A DNA stretch of 64,000 nucleotides from Porphyra umbilicalis (taxonomy: Eukaryota; Rhodophyta; Bangiophyceae; Bangiales; Bangiaceae): the NCBI GenBank assembly GCA_002049455.2, contig KV918912.1, forward strand, positions 1-64,000, in the 5' to 3' direction. Of the stretch, positions 54,131 to 64,000 are shown in pieces. The notes below the pieces were generated by a model. It saw only the letters and a program-made list of their open reading frames with translations. It was not told where the DNA came from and searched no databases. The position numbers were made by a program, and so were the translations under genes. Numbering within the stretch: the stretch's first letter is position 1; each line of letters opens with the position of its first letter.

Positions 54131-55140
54131 CGGTGGGGTGCGAACCGGGGTGAATGGTCGTTCCGTCGTCGTCCGCTGGTGCTGTGTCGCGTAAGCGACT
54201 TTGATTGCCGTTGGGCGGGTCATCTTGAGCTGCAAGCGCAGCTTGTTGGTGCCGACTCAGTACATCTAGGCTGTACCAACAGTCCCGGAAAGGGACCGGA
54301 ACCACGCCCGCAAGTCGATGGCTTACGCCCCGCGCGCCAAGCGGCCGTATCGACAAAATCATAATGCCACGAGGCAGCGAGAATGTTCTCGGGAACACCG
54401 TGCCGCGAGGCACGATGAAGGCGATGGTATCCCATGCTGCTCCACCAAACGTGGTATTTATGACATTGGTTCAATTACCAGTTTTTGAGGCCGACGGTAG
54501 CCAAGCAATAAAGCGAGTTGTATCGCCGTCGCGGCGAGGAAGAAAGACTTTTTTTTGAAAAGAATCACATGGGGAGCCGGGTGGTGCCCACGACGGCGAC
54601 CCCGGACGCATGATGATTTAATAGAACGAGGGCACTGGTCGAACGACCGTCCGATCACAATAGATCGTAATGAGTGCCGGCAGACAGATAAGACAGGCAA
54701 GCAAACAAACAATAAAAAATGAACAATGCCGAAATAACCCCCCAAAGGGCGTGTCACAGGCCAATTCCCACAATACATGGGCTTTGGCCGGTCAAGTAGG
54801 CTACTTGTGGCCAATTGCCAATAGGGGTCAGAGATATGCTCCAAGGACGTCGAGTGGCTCGACGGGGTTCTGCCCGCGAGGTTCCACATTCTTCTGCACC
54901 CTGGCTGATTTGGCTCTGATGAGCAGATGATGCTTGCCGGCAATGCAGCCGCCAAACTGCACAACATGGTTGTTGAGCAGACGCATGGCCGGTACGTTGC
55001 TCATGAGCGTGTGGCAGCGGCGGTGGCCGCAAGAGATAGGGAACCTGCGTTCGCCGCCGGTGATGGCCATGCCCGTGGCGCTGGCGACGTCGGCTGGGCT
55101 GGCGATGCGGGATCTGGTGCGGCGGCCGCCGTAGATGTCA
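54131..55140. other. Spacer between gypsy fragment and Pro/Ala repeat
   Basis: No gene recognised; short frames on both strands without domains. Contains an A/T-rich patch around 54600-54720. Confidence 0.35.
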
Positions 55141-56637
55141 AATCGGCAGCGGCCGCCCGCGGAAACCCAATCGCAGGCGCCGTTCGGAAGGAAGAAGCGG
55201 GTGCCGATGGCGTCGCTGCCGCGGCCGCCGGCCTTTGCGCCGCGGCGGCGGCCGCCGGCTATTGATCGCCAGCGGGCGTCGGCTGTGGCGGAGAAGCTGA
55301 CGATGCGAGCGCCACCGCCGCGGCCGCCGGTCTCGCTGGCCCGGCGGCGGCCTCCCACGGTTGTTCGTCAGCGGGCGTGGGCGGCGGCGGAGGAGCTGGT
55401 GCAGCCGGCGCCGCCGCCGCGGCCGCCCACTTCGGTGGCTCGGCGGCGGCCGCCGGCGGTGGCTCGCTAGCAGGCGTGGGTGGCGGAGGACGAGCTGATG
55501 GTGCGGGCGCCTCCGCCGTGGCCGCCGTCCTTGTCGGTCCGCCTGCGGCCGCGGGAGGCGGCTCCACAGAGCGTGTTGGAGCCGAAGGAGTCTCTGATGG
55601 TGCGAGAACCGCTGCCGTGGCCGCCGACTTCTGTCGTGTGGCGGCCGCCACCGACGGTGGCTGGACAGCGGGCGTGGGTGGCGGAGGGGGCGCTGACGGT
55701 GCGAGTGCCACCGCCGCGGCCGCCGACATTGGTGGCTGGACGGCGGCCGACGGCGGTGGCGCGTCAGCGGGCGTGGGTGGCGGAGGAAGCGCTGACGGTG
55801 CGGGCGACGCCGCCGCGGCCGCCGACTTCGGTGGCTCGGCGGCGGCCGCCGGCAGTGGCTTGTCAGCAGGCGCGGGTGGCGGCCGAGGCGCTGCCGGTGC
55901 GGGCGCCGCCGCCGCGGCCGCTTGCTGTGATGGCTCAGCGGCCGCCACCGGCTGTGGCTCCCCAGCAGACGTGGTGACAAACATGGCTCTGATGGTGCGG
56001 GGGCTGCTGCCGCGGCTGCCGACTCAGGTGGCTCGGCGGCGGCCGTCGGCAGTGGCTCGTCATCAGGCGTGGGTGCCGGCTGAGATGCTGATGGTGTGGG
56101 CGCTGCCGCCGTGGCCGCTGATTCAGGTGACTCGGCGTCCGCCGCCGGCGTTGGCTGGGAAGCGGGCGTGCGTGCCGGAGGAAGAGCTGACGGTGCGGGT
56201 GCCACCGCCGCGGCCGACGCCTTTGGCGGCTGGGCGGCCGCCGCCAGAAGTGGTTCGCCAGCGGGCGTGGGGTGCCGCTGAGGACCTGTTGGTGCGGGCG
56301 CCGCCGCCGCGGCCGCCAACTTTGGTGGCTCGGCGGCTGCCGCCGGCCATGGCTCGTCAGTGGGTGGGGGGGGCGGCGGAGGTGCTGATGGTGCGGGCAC
56401 CGCCGCAACGGCCGCCGGCCTTGTCGGAGCGCCCGCGGCCGCGGGAGGTGGCTCCACAGCCTCAAAACGGGCCGCTGATGTGGCCGCCGCGGCAGGCGCA
56501 GCTCCCCGTTTGGCGCATTTGCCGCATGCTCCAGTAGGTTTGGGCGGGGCAGACCCCCCGCCGGGTTGCTTTCTGGTCCAGTTGCTGGCGCGCCAGACCG
56601 CCACGGATAGAGCTGAATCCTCTTCTTTCCGCGACAA
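55138..56637 (-). CDS. Pro/Ala-rich repeat protein or repeat by-product
   Basis: Minus frame opening MSRKEEDSALSVAVWRASNW, then a short Cys-bearing GACGKCAKRG segment, then a series of ~26-residue repeats of the type PPPPTPADEPPPAAAAEPPK-SAAAAAAPAPSA. The Pro/Ala frame is continued by 55259-55984 after a frame change near 55980. The plus strand is also open across the repeat (55377-56537, Gly/Ala-rich). Such frames arise in any GC-rich 78-bp repeat, so only the first ~60 residues give real hints of a protein. If real, a disordered surface or wall-type protein is a guess. Confidence 0.3.
   Translation of the reverse strand: MSRKEEDSALSVAVWRASNWTRKQPGGGSAPPKPTGACGKCAKRGAAPAAAATSAARFEAVEPPPAAAGAPTRPAAVAAVPAPSAPPPPPPPTDEPWPAAAAEPPKLAAAAAAPAPTGPQRHPTPAGEPLLAAAAQPPKASAAAVAPAPSALPPARTPASQPTPAADAESPESAATAAAPTPSASQPAPTPDDEPLPTAAAEPPESAAAAAAPAPSEPCLSPRLLGSHSRWRPLSHHSKRPRRRRPHRQRLGRHPRLLTSHCRRPPPSHRSRRPRRRRPHRQRFLRHPRPLTRHRRRPPSSHQCRRPRRWHSHRQRPLRHPRPLSSHRRWRPPHDRSRRPRQRFSHHQRLLRLQHALWSRLPRPQADRQGRRPRRRRPHHQLVLRHPRLLASHRRRPPPSHRSGRPRRRRRLHQLLRRRPRPLTNNRGRPPPGQRDRRPRRWRSHRQLLRHSRRPLAINSRRPPPRRKGRRPRQRRHRHPLLPSERRLRLGFRGRPLPI
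55145..56470. repeat. 78-bp GC-rich tandem repeat
   Basis: About 16-17 units containing GCCACCGCCGCGGCCGCC, then a GAC(T/A)T-GGTGGCT stretch, CGGCGGC(G/C)GCCG and GCGGGCGTGGG-GGCGGAGG. Periodicity is close to 78 bp throughout, with a few insertions. GCGGCCGC occurs in many units. Confidence 0.85.
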
Positions 56638-57490
56638 CCTGACGGCCCATACCTTTCTTAATCGCGGGTCCCTTCTACAGCCGTATCTGTAGCGTTCAAT
56701 GTTTTTTTTTTACCATCATGGCGTTTTTTCTTCCTCGCACATTTGCACGTCAGCCGACGCCACCACGCCGACCCGGGATAGCAAAGACTCTTGAACAGCC
56801 CTGGCTGTATCTAGGAAGACGGATGAGGCCGCCGCTCTGTCTTGCGTAGGCGGATTTCTGCCAGCGCCTCATACTTTCGTGCTGCAGTAAGACTGGTGTA
56901 CAAGTAAGGGGATCGTGCCGTGCTCGCTTCTCGGACGGAATCGCAGGGTTGGACAGAATCGGTGTGGAGGAAAAAAAAAACCGGCGAAGGGGAACAAAAA
57001 AACCGTGTATGATTGTCGTGCAACAGTTGATGCAGTAGTCGAGCACTTCGCACGCGCAGAGACCCCAACGTCACAAATGTCAACAGCGATACAACTCAAG
57101 CCATCTCACCATCCGCGCGATCTTTGCCACTAGTACCACAGGCAGCGTCCTCCTCTTCGTCGCCCGATTCGCTAGCGGTCGCATTTTGCAGCCGCGGCGT
57201 CATGAAGCGGCTTGGAACCGATACGCTGCTTCTGGCCGCCGTTAATCGGGCCTACTTGATTTGCAACAGGTTCCAGCCTTGCCTCTTTCTCCGCTTGACC
57301 AAGCCGACACCGGCCGAGGCCGGAGCGCGGCGGGCAACGGCCGCGTTTGCGGCCGCGGCAGGTGATGCGCCGGTACGCGACGACGAGTCGACGCCGCCAA
57401 ACGGAGAAGATGCAGACGGAGGCAATGCGGCCGCTTTCGAAAGACTTTCTGGACGTAGAAATGGTAAAGCGTTCAGCCCGTGGTGGCAGC
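56620..57490. mobile_element. Second copy of the Harbinger internal block
   Basis: Colinear with 10780-11640 (landmarks listed there), including the A-run/CCGGCGAAGGGG motif and the minus-strand words AVARRAPASAGV, VKRRKRQGWNLLQIK and PSRFMTPRLQN. The Harbinger termini and the transposase part are not found beside it, and on the right it is cut by a copia fragment. It is either a remnant of a related transposon or a separate repeat that the 9.1 kb element picked up. Confidence 0.75.
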
Positions 57491-57499
57491 CAGAGCAAA

Positions 57500-58950
57500 G
57501 TGGGCCCGTCAAGTACCCTCGCTGAGCTCTGGCATCCACGTGTCGTCAAAGTCCCGCCTCGGTACTAGGTTGAAGCCTTTGGCCACGAGGCGGGCCTTGT
57601 ACCGCGTCATCTTGCCCTCGTCGTCGTGCTTGATGTCGAACATGAAACACGTCTTGATGGCCTTGTGCTTCTTGTTGTTAACCTCAATATTGGACCAGGT
57701 GCCAAGCTTTTTGTGTGCTACCACCTCCTCCTGAATGCCTCGTTTCCATCGCAGCCGATCACGAAGAGCACGCGCCTTCTTTTAGTTTTTCGCGGGCGTG
57801 TGCAGGTCGCAGCAAGCCTCAGCTAAAATGTTGATTACGCTTGCCAGTTACGCCTCAGGTTCGTTTCCCCCCCATTTACATTGGGGGCTGGCTTTCGCTT
57901 TGAGCGACCAAGCCCAGGTGCGGCGTTCTCACATAAAGCAGTTCCTTGACCGCCCGGTGGTGTCATGCCATCGGGGCCATCATCGTCGTTCCACTCGCTA
58001 TGTTCAGCAAGGGAGGGAGGACCGACTGCGTTGTCGCTGTCAGAGGTGTCGTCGGGGGCGTTGATGTCCTGCCGCCCGGCTTCAGCGTCCAGCATGTCAG
58101 TTGCCTTTCCCGTGCCGTTATCCTCGTCGCGATCATAGTCTGCCGTCATCCGGGAACGTGCGCTTGACCCGACTGCCGACGAACCGACCTTAGAAGGGTC
58201 CTCCTCCATCAGTTTGTCTCGATGTTTGAAGTCTGGGTTCGTCTCATCCTCGAGGATACGGTGGGCCTTGCCACCGTCCTTGTAGCTGACAAAACGGCCG
58301 ACGTCCGTCCAGTGCTACAGCTTGCGATGCTGCTTCTTGGGTTTGAGCGACCACGCCCGACTGCCTCAAACACGGAATCCCGAAACGTTGGGGCGTCGAC
58401 CCGTTAAGGCATCCAGTGGTGTCGCGTCCAGCCCCGAATTGGGAGACCTGTTGCGCACATGGCCGTTGCAGGCCGCGGCCCCAGCCCACAGCTCTTCGTC
58501 TGCTCCGGCATCGAGCAGAGCAGCACGCACGCGCTGTATCGGCGTGCGGCTGACCCTCTCCGCCTTGCCGTTCCGCTGTGACCTGAACTACGCCGTCATC
58601 TTCAACTTGATTCCCATTCTTTCGTAGAATGCGTTCTCGTCGTCGGTGACGTACTGCTGGGCACCATCATGACGGACACGCTTGACCTTGACCCCTGTCT
58701 GCGTCTTAAGCTGCTGGATACGCGTCTTGAGTCCGCCCGTTGCCAACCGTCTTGTCTTGGTAGGGTTGGCGCAGGCGGGGCTCCTCCTCCACCTCCTGGC
58801 GCTGTCCCGAGGAAATCGGATTTTCCGCTAAACTCTGGTGCCCGAACCGCTGCGAGACAGCGACCATTCGCCGCTCCATAATCTTGAGGGGCCACTCACA
58901 ATGCGCCACGCATCGAGTCGGAAGCGCTGTACTATCGCGTTGGTGGGCAG
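57500..58950 (-). mobile_element. Third copia-like fragment, divergent lineage
   Basis: Minus-strand pieces in several frames follow copia order: integrase core and C-terminal part (VKRVRHDGAQQYV, SQRNGKAERVSR, ALTGRRPNVSGFRVFG), the acidic linker with RSKRKPAP, then the start of reverse transcriptase (KMTRYKARLVAKGF). Protein identity to the 43-47 kb element is low, so this is another lineage. No LTRs. Broken, with several breaks, and old. Confidence 0.7.
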
Positions 58951-59639
58951 TCATGGGCTGGCTCTAAGACAACGTACAACAAGCTCAAACGGCCAAGTCC
59001 CAGGCCTGTGTGTCACCGTCAGGAGCTTCGGCATAATTATTCGGATAAAGCACGTTTCTGTAAGCAGCAACGTCCTGCATACAGCAACATCTCAGGTTGA
59101 TCAGTTTTTCGACGTGAAGTCTGAGCATGAGGTAAGCTTTGCAGCAGTGTCTTGCGTTCCAATCTTCCATTAGATGTCGAAAAGATTTTAACGGATGTAT
59201 CCGGATATATGTGGATATGTTCCAGATTGTGCTGAAAAACCTTCGGAAAGGCCCTGGTCGTGACTCACTCGAGAACGGTGACCTCAGTGAGGCTCCAGAA
59301 CATCTTATCGAACTGATGCGATTAAACAAACTCAGAATGGGCCTCGCCCCCGGTGCGCTGGGGCGACATCACTGTCACCACAGGTGGGTGAGGACAACAG
59401 CAGACCGGCCTCGGCATCTGACGTCGATCTGGACGGCAGGCCTTATGCGATCAATCAAATGCGCAACGTGGCTTTTTTCTGTAATGGCAGGAGCTCTTTC
59501 GGCTCGTTCGTCTCATATTCCCAGAAGTTCCCGCTTCCAACTACGTGGCGCCACACGCTGTGAGATTGTCGCCACAAAATTGCAGGGATGTAACCAAAAG
59601 ACACTGGCGTGCTTAACCGCGGACGATGGCCGACAAGGA
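58951..59639. other. Spacer
   Basis: Minus frame 58985-59329 (114 codons) and plus frame 59139-59654 match nothing known. A short A/T-rich stretch with repeated GGATAT words lies near 59190-59220. No element ends seen. Confidence 0.35.
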
Positions 59640-61020
59640 GTTGTGGTTCTCTGACGCCGTCGGCCCCCTGCCTGTGTTGACCGACCCATCGATGTGAGCG
59701 CCTGCGTGAGCGTGCCAGGAGGCGCGGCCCGACAAGACCGACACGCTGGCCCACGTGACGTGCTTGGGCTTCGTCTCAGTGTGCCCCGCTAACCCATTCG
59801 TCGATCTCATCTCCGCGATGCCCCACGCCCGCGTACTGTCCCTGGACGACCGAGGTTCCCGATCACCGTGGTACGGCGTTGCCTCGAGGTAGACTCCCGC
59901 TGCTCGTACCCGAGCTTCATGGACGACGCCCCCGACGACCCGCCGTCAGTGCCTACCTTTGACTACATCTCAAAGTCTACTCCGTTCATCGAAACGTCCG
60001 ACTCGGGGAGCCGCACGACGGTCCAGTTGACGACGGCCTGCAAGCACCGAGGCAGGCTCACCGGCCATCTCGTGACGTGACGCCAGGTGATATATTCGAG
60101 TTCTGCCACGGCGATTCGCTCGCGCTTCTACCTGCAGACTCCGGCGTCGTGGCCCGGTCTTGAGGTCCCGTATGGCTCCAGTGCGGAGCTCCCGTGGGTC
60201 CACGCATACGCCGCGGACGACCTCTACGCGGGGCGGCTTACCCTATGGGCCATCTTTCGTATTAAGTGGGCCATCGAGGAGGCCGTCGTCCTCTTCGAGA
60301 CCTTACTTAACCGCCGGGTCTTGTCGCGGGTCGCCCTGCGTTTCTGCGGCCGGATCCGTTCCATGGGCCAGCCAACATCTGAGTCAGCTCCCTTGCCTCT
60401 GACACGCAGGCGACCGCCGTCCTCATGGCGTAGCTGGATCTCGCGGACCAGCTCACCGACCCGGAGGTCTTCCGCCAGCGTCGCCGCGCCCGCAGCACCG
60501 ATCGTCTCGACCGCGAGGGTTGGGTCAGGGCCGTACTCGAGGTGGATGACAGCGGGACGCGTGCAATGGTCGCCGTGGATCGCCGCCCCTTGGACCTGAC
60601 ATACTTTGCGGACATCGGCGAGGCCCGTGGCTACGGCCGGGCCCGTGGGGGTGGCTCGACGTTTTGCCCGCTGCGCGGAGACCGCACTACTCCGGGGCTG
60701 CTACCAATCCGCCTGCTTCTTGAGTGGCGACGTGCGCCACGGGATCAACCCCCGCGTTTCCGTCGCTACCTGCCACTCCCGCCTCCTCTTCAAGGGCAGC
60801 TCCTTCGGCAACGACATCGTCTTGTTTGACCCATTTGAACACCATAACATCGCCGACAGCGCTTCGAACCAGCTGGACTACGTGCTCTTGGATCGCGTCC
60901 CGCAGGAGTTGGCGCATGTTGCTGCTTGCAACTGCGGGAAGCTTCGCGGCTGCACCACGGGGACCTTGATGACCGGCTTGTGCCACACCGTGGTCATTTT
61001 TTGAGACTCGATAGCCCAGT
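59640..61020 (+). pseudogene. Unrecognised coding-like remnant
   Basis: Plus-strand pieces in different frames have natural-looking composition: FVDLISAMPHARVLSLDD near 59800, WVHAYAADDLYAGRLTLWAI with FRIKWAIEEAVVLFETLLNR near 60200-60310, and FKGSSFGNDIVLFDPFEHHN near 60790-60850. I cannot place any of them in a family. The reading frame does not hold over the region, so this is a decayed gene or element, of host, viral or transposon origin; the pieces are reported separately and not joined. Confidence 0.35.
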
Positions 61021-61244
61021 GGGCCCGTGACAAACCCCGGGGTCCCGTCCCGCAAAGTAGAGGAGATGCTTTAACTGTCGGGTCGGCGCAATGCCCGCGC
61101 TGTCCTTCTTCGCGTGACCAGCGTGGCCGGCGGTGGTGCCAGCGGCCGCTATGAGCTCCAGCGCGACCGCGACGCCTACAAACTACAGCCGCCGTCTCAG
61201 CGCTCTCGTGGTCCGCCCGGCCACGGGTGGGGTTGAACCTCGTC
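61021..61244. other. Flank of the TRIM element
   Basis: No gene or repeat recognised. Confidence 0.3.
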
Positions 61245-61582
61245 GGGTCTGTTGGGATTCGAAAATTGTACCACTCAGGTACAGCCACAACACCGGAGTG
61301 AATGGTCCTAAGGAGTTCAAACTTAAAGTCGAACACTCCTTCTAACTTCACAGGACCTCAAGCCGCCAGGTCTCTCTCACGAAGCCAAACCCCAGACTCC
61401 TGCGGTTTCAAGTCGCCCTCAGGTGAGATTTGAACCTGCGACCTCATGCAGAGCCAACCAGCTTTAGCTGGAACTTTCTGGGCCCATGACATGTTGGGAT
61501 TCGAGAATTGTACCACTCAGCTACAGCCACAATACCGGTGTGAATGGTCCTGAGGAGTTCAAACTTATAGTCCAAGAGGGTC
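61245..61582 (-). mobile_element. TRIM: miniature LTR retrotransposon with TSD
   Basis: 328 bp (61250-61577) flanked by GGGTC on both sides (61245-61249 and 61578-61582). Two direct LTR copies of 86 bp (61250-61335 and 61492-61577) start TGTTGGGATTCGA and differ at about 8 positions. The 156-bp interior has no coding room. Beside the right LTR the plus strand reads CTGGGCCCATGAC (61478-61490), matching the anticodon arm of initiator tRNA-Met with one mismatch, separated from the LTR by one base. Beside the left LTR, in element sense, is the purine run AGAAGGAG. This is the TRIM layout, with the same priming mode and TGTTG start as the 42.7 kb copia, so a copia-group machinery probably mobilised it. 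About 9% LTR difference makes it much older than that element. Confidence 0.8.
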
Positions 61583-63488
61583 CATGTTGAACAAGGGGGG
61601 TACCCACGACGGAAGAGTTGATACCACCCGAGGGGAATCATATTTGTAGCTCATAGTGTAGTGGTTCACGTTCTGTCACCGATGCCGTGCGGCACGTCAA
61701 GTGACCAAAAATTCCCGCGCGGGTCGTTTGCGTATCACACTTGAGGATGCCCCTCGTCCCTTGGGCCGAGTCCCGATCCCACGTTTCGATCCGCCGTCTG
61801 ACATGTCCGCACAGGTGAGCCGTCACGTACCGCCCCCTCTGAATGCATCCATACTATCCGGCCGACTTGGCCGTCTCCGGGTCGCGGGGAGGACCTTCAT
61901 CCCGCCGTGCCGTAGAACTGGTCGCCATCAAGGCCACGTGGACCCTGTCGGCACACGTATCCGGGCCAAAATTCTGGTGCGATTCGAAAGTTGATAATCA
62001 TGTGTCCCGCTCGGAACTTCTCTTAGGCCAGGAAGTCAACGACCGTCCCGGCCGGTTCGACTTGTAGGACCACACGCCTCATATACTGGTGCACCTTGCG
62101 CAGGTCGAGCCGGATGGCCAATTGTGCGGGCTCCTTCTCGGGGGGACATCTTCACTGGCGGGTCCATTGGTGTGACGTGCAGTCGTTTGCAGTCTTTTGG
62201 CACACAAAGAACTTCCATACGACCTCCTTGCCAACGGAATGATGCCTTCAGCGACTACAACGTCTTGCGGTACCCCGAGGTTCCGCAAGAGCGCCTGTCG
62301 ATCTCTTGCCAGGCCCGGCGCCACCGCCGTGACGTGAACGCTGCTCACAGTCTTCGGGTACCTGCAAATGTCGGTCAAGAATGTGGCCTCCACGCGGAAC
62401 AGCAACCTGATCGGCCCGGCCGCGCGGGTCCCAAGATTATCCCTGGTCCGCGCTTAACCGAAGACGAACGCCCAGTCGCCTTCTTGGACGTCTTTGCTGA
62501 CCGGTCTGACAGGATTGTCGTAGTTCCTTTGTGTCGTCGATGTGCCAAGGTAAGGGATTGCTGTGACACACGAAGGACCGGAAGCTTCATGCTGTGCAAT
62601 TGAATCACGAATTTTTGGCCCAGCTTTGTCGTGAGACCGGACAAAGACACTTCGTGGCCAGATCTGGACCATCTTGGCTGTCGCCTGATGCGCAATTTCA
62701 GTCTAAACGTATGCTGCCTTCTCCAAGAGCATGCGACATTGTCTTCAAGATAGGGGCTATATCAACGGTCTTCAAATTTAAGCTAATCCTTGACGGCAGA
62801 TACCATGTCAGATCCTGTGTGGAGCATCATTTGTGTCAGTCGCTGCCAGTCACCCAGCAGATGCGTTCCGTGCGGCCGGAGGCGCTAGCTGCTTACGCAC
62901 CAGAACGAGCGGCTCCCGGCGGGCCCTTCCGCATCTGCGAAGGGCAGGTTCAGACGCGGCCCCTGATGAGCTGCGCTAGGGAATTCATTTGGAGCTATAC
63001 TTACACGCCGGCTGTTGGTAAGCCAAGCTTGTGTACTTGTTGGCATTTCATTGTTGTATGACTTGTACTTGTTTGTACTTGATTTGCGTATCTCTTAGTG
63101 AGCTCCCCTCTTCTTGTGGGGAGCTCCGGGAAATTGTGCGTGGCTTGCTGACTGAATTGTGTGACGGTAAACGGCTTCTTACGGGGGGGGCATATGCTCC
63201 GCTTTGGGAGGTGCGCCGCGGGCCCTGCACACGAGTGACAACACGCTCAGCCCACCCCACCCAGTTGGGGGGAGGGCGAGGCAAACCGTGTCGCCGGGTA
63301 GTCCTGTCGGGGAATACCCGCCCCGGAAGGAAACCCCGAAGAGCACACACGCACGGCGTCGACCGGGGGAAGGCGCCCCAAGCGACAAACACGAGTTGTG
63401 TGACCGGAAGTTTACTTGCCCGCGTCGAAGGCCTCGAGGCGACACTGACGCCTCACCCTCTTATCCCATCCGTTCCCCTCGGACCCCC
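61583..63488. other. Spacer
   Basis: Short frames only (for example 62124-62603 and 62594-63061), none recognised. No repeats or element ends found. Confidence 0.35.
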
Positions 63489-63616
63489 GGAAAACCCTCC
63501 TCAGACACCCTCAAAGGACCCTCGGAAAACCCTTCCCAGACTCCCTCAAAGGACCCTCGGAAAACCCTCCTCAGACACCCTCAAAGGACCCACGGAAAGC
63601 CCTCTCCTCAGGGCCC
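63489..63616 (+). repeat. 35-bp tandem repeat
   Basis: About 3.6 units of GGAAAACCCTCCTCAGACAC followed by CCTCAAAGGACCCTC, at 63489, 63524, 63559 and a partial at 63594. Units 1 and 3 are nearly identical. 35 is not a multiple of 3, so no conserved coding repeat is implied. Confidence 0.85.
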
Positions 63617-63617
63617 A

Positions 63618-63637
63618 CTGGGCCCATAACCCAGAGG
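63618..63637 (+). other. 20-nt identity to initiator tRNA-Met
   Basis: CTGGGCCCATAACCCAGAGG equals the anticodon stem-loop and first variable-loop bases of eukaryotic initiator tRNA-Met as I recall the sequence. The acceptor, D and T arms are absent on both sides, so this is not a tRNA gene. The 35-bp repeat ends directly before it. Confidence 0.6.
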
Positions 63638-64000
63638 ACGGCCGAAGCTTCGAATACCGCCTTGAGTAGAGGCGGGGGGAAGGGTGCTACGTGACACCCT
63701 CGCGGCGCCCCGGAGTCAGGGGCACAAAGTAACATGAGTCGATAATCCAAGTTGGGTTTACACAAAATTAGGCCCTTGAGTAGGGGACCGCTCGAGGGGG
63801 TTACGAATCCCAGGGAAGTGTTGGGATTGCGGTTATGGTTGGTGAGCCACGAGATGATCACAAGTGGGTCGCCAACGGAACAATTTGAAATATGCGTTAG
63901 TGGGGCATATTTCCGGGGAATCTGGATCCCGGAGTGTGGGGGCCATGTTACGGACCGTCACAATTCCCCCTTCTGAAGGGGTCGCCGTCCCGGCGGCGCA
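63638..64000. other. Window end, unassigned
   Basis: No gene recognised. TGTTGGGATTGCGG near 63820 resembles the first ten bases of the TRIM LTR, but no partner or tract supports an element before the window ends. Confidence 0.3.

Noticed and set aside
61200-61580. tRNA genes or a tRNA-derived SINE (A-box-like TAGCTGAGTGGT on the minus strand, GGTTCAAATC nearby)
   Set aside because: No cloverleaf can be drawn. The direct repeats, GGGTC duplication, primer site and purine tract explain the same bases as a TRIM.
63618-63637. Initiator tRNA-Met gene
   Set aside because: Only the anticodon arm matches; acceptor, D and T arms are missing.
1-64000. Bacterial origin (many long frames, high GC)
   Set aside because: LTR retrotransposons, spliced gene structure, an ePHD domain and Harbinger/Tc1 signatures are eukaryotic, and no operon-like gene packing is seen.

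Overview
This is a GC-rich, gene-poor, repeat-dominated stretch of a eukaryotic nuclear genome. The eukaryotic signs are a spliceosomal-type gene with GTACGT/GTATAA donors and pyrimidine-AG acceptors, an extended-PHD chromatin protein, and Ty1/copia, Ty3/gypsy, PIF/Harbinger and Tc1/IS630-like elements, several with intact target-site duplications. Nothing fixes the species; the mixture suits an alga, stramenopile or other protist with a bloated genome better than an animal or plant, but that is inference. No rRNA gene, intact tRNA gene or CRISPR array was found.

Layout. 0-8 kb: mostly unassignable DNA with two small dispersed repeats. 8.18-8.31 kb: a Tc1/mariner-type MITE. 9.09-12.78 kb: a PIF/Harbinger-like element bounded by 29-bp perfect inverted repeats and a TGA target duplication. 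It carries only the N-terminal part of a transposase and is packed with GCGGCCGC octamers. 12.9-14.26 kb: dispersed repeat 'R1' ending in a poly-C minisatellite; a second copy lies inverted at 26.66-27.79 kb. 14.58-17.52 kb: a four-exon Cys/His gene facing a Tc1-like transposase gene. 18.0-20.8 kb: a decayed copia-like element. 21.5-22.0 kb: a GC3-rich membrane-protein exon. 28.4-36.1 kb: the most gene-like block, with two more members of the Cys/His family around an ePHD gene. 36.8-41.4 kb: two arrays of a degenerate Ala/Val repeat flanking a second Tc1-like transposase. 42.7-47.7 kb: a young, whole-looking copia element with 418-bp LTRs differing at one base; a truncated older relative lies at 49.4-50.8 kb. 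52.5-54.1 kb: a gypsy fragment. 55.1-57.5 kb: a Pro/Ala repeat next to a second copy of the Harbinger internal block. 57.5-58.95 kb: a third, divergent copia fragment. 61.25-61.58 kb: a 328-bp TRIM with 86-bp LTRs, a GGGTC duplication and a half-tRNA-iMet-type primer site.

What stands out. (1) Three paralogous genes (14.6, 28.5 and 35.7 kb) share an unnamed layout: a CxxC...HxxxxC zinc-knuckle-like module followed by a CxxC-x3-GH module and a VC-x-x-x-T motif. The homology itself supports the intron proposed in the first copy. (2) Two of these genes and both Tc1-like transposases are long GC3-rich frames interrupted by only one or two in-frame stops. (3) The young copia and the TRIM share primer-site and terminal features. 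Coding calls outside the recognised families are weak, because GC-rich DNA here is open in several frames at once.
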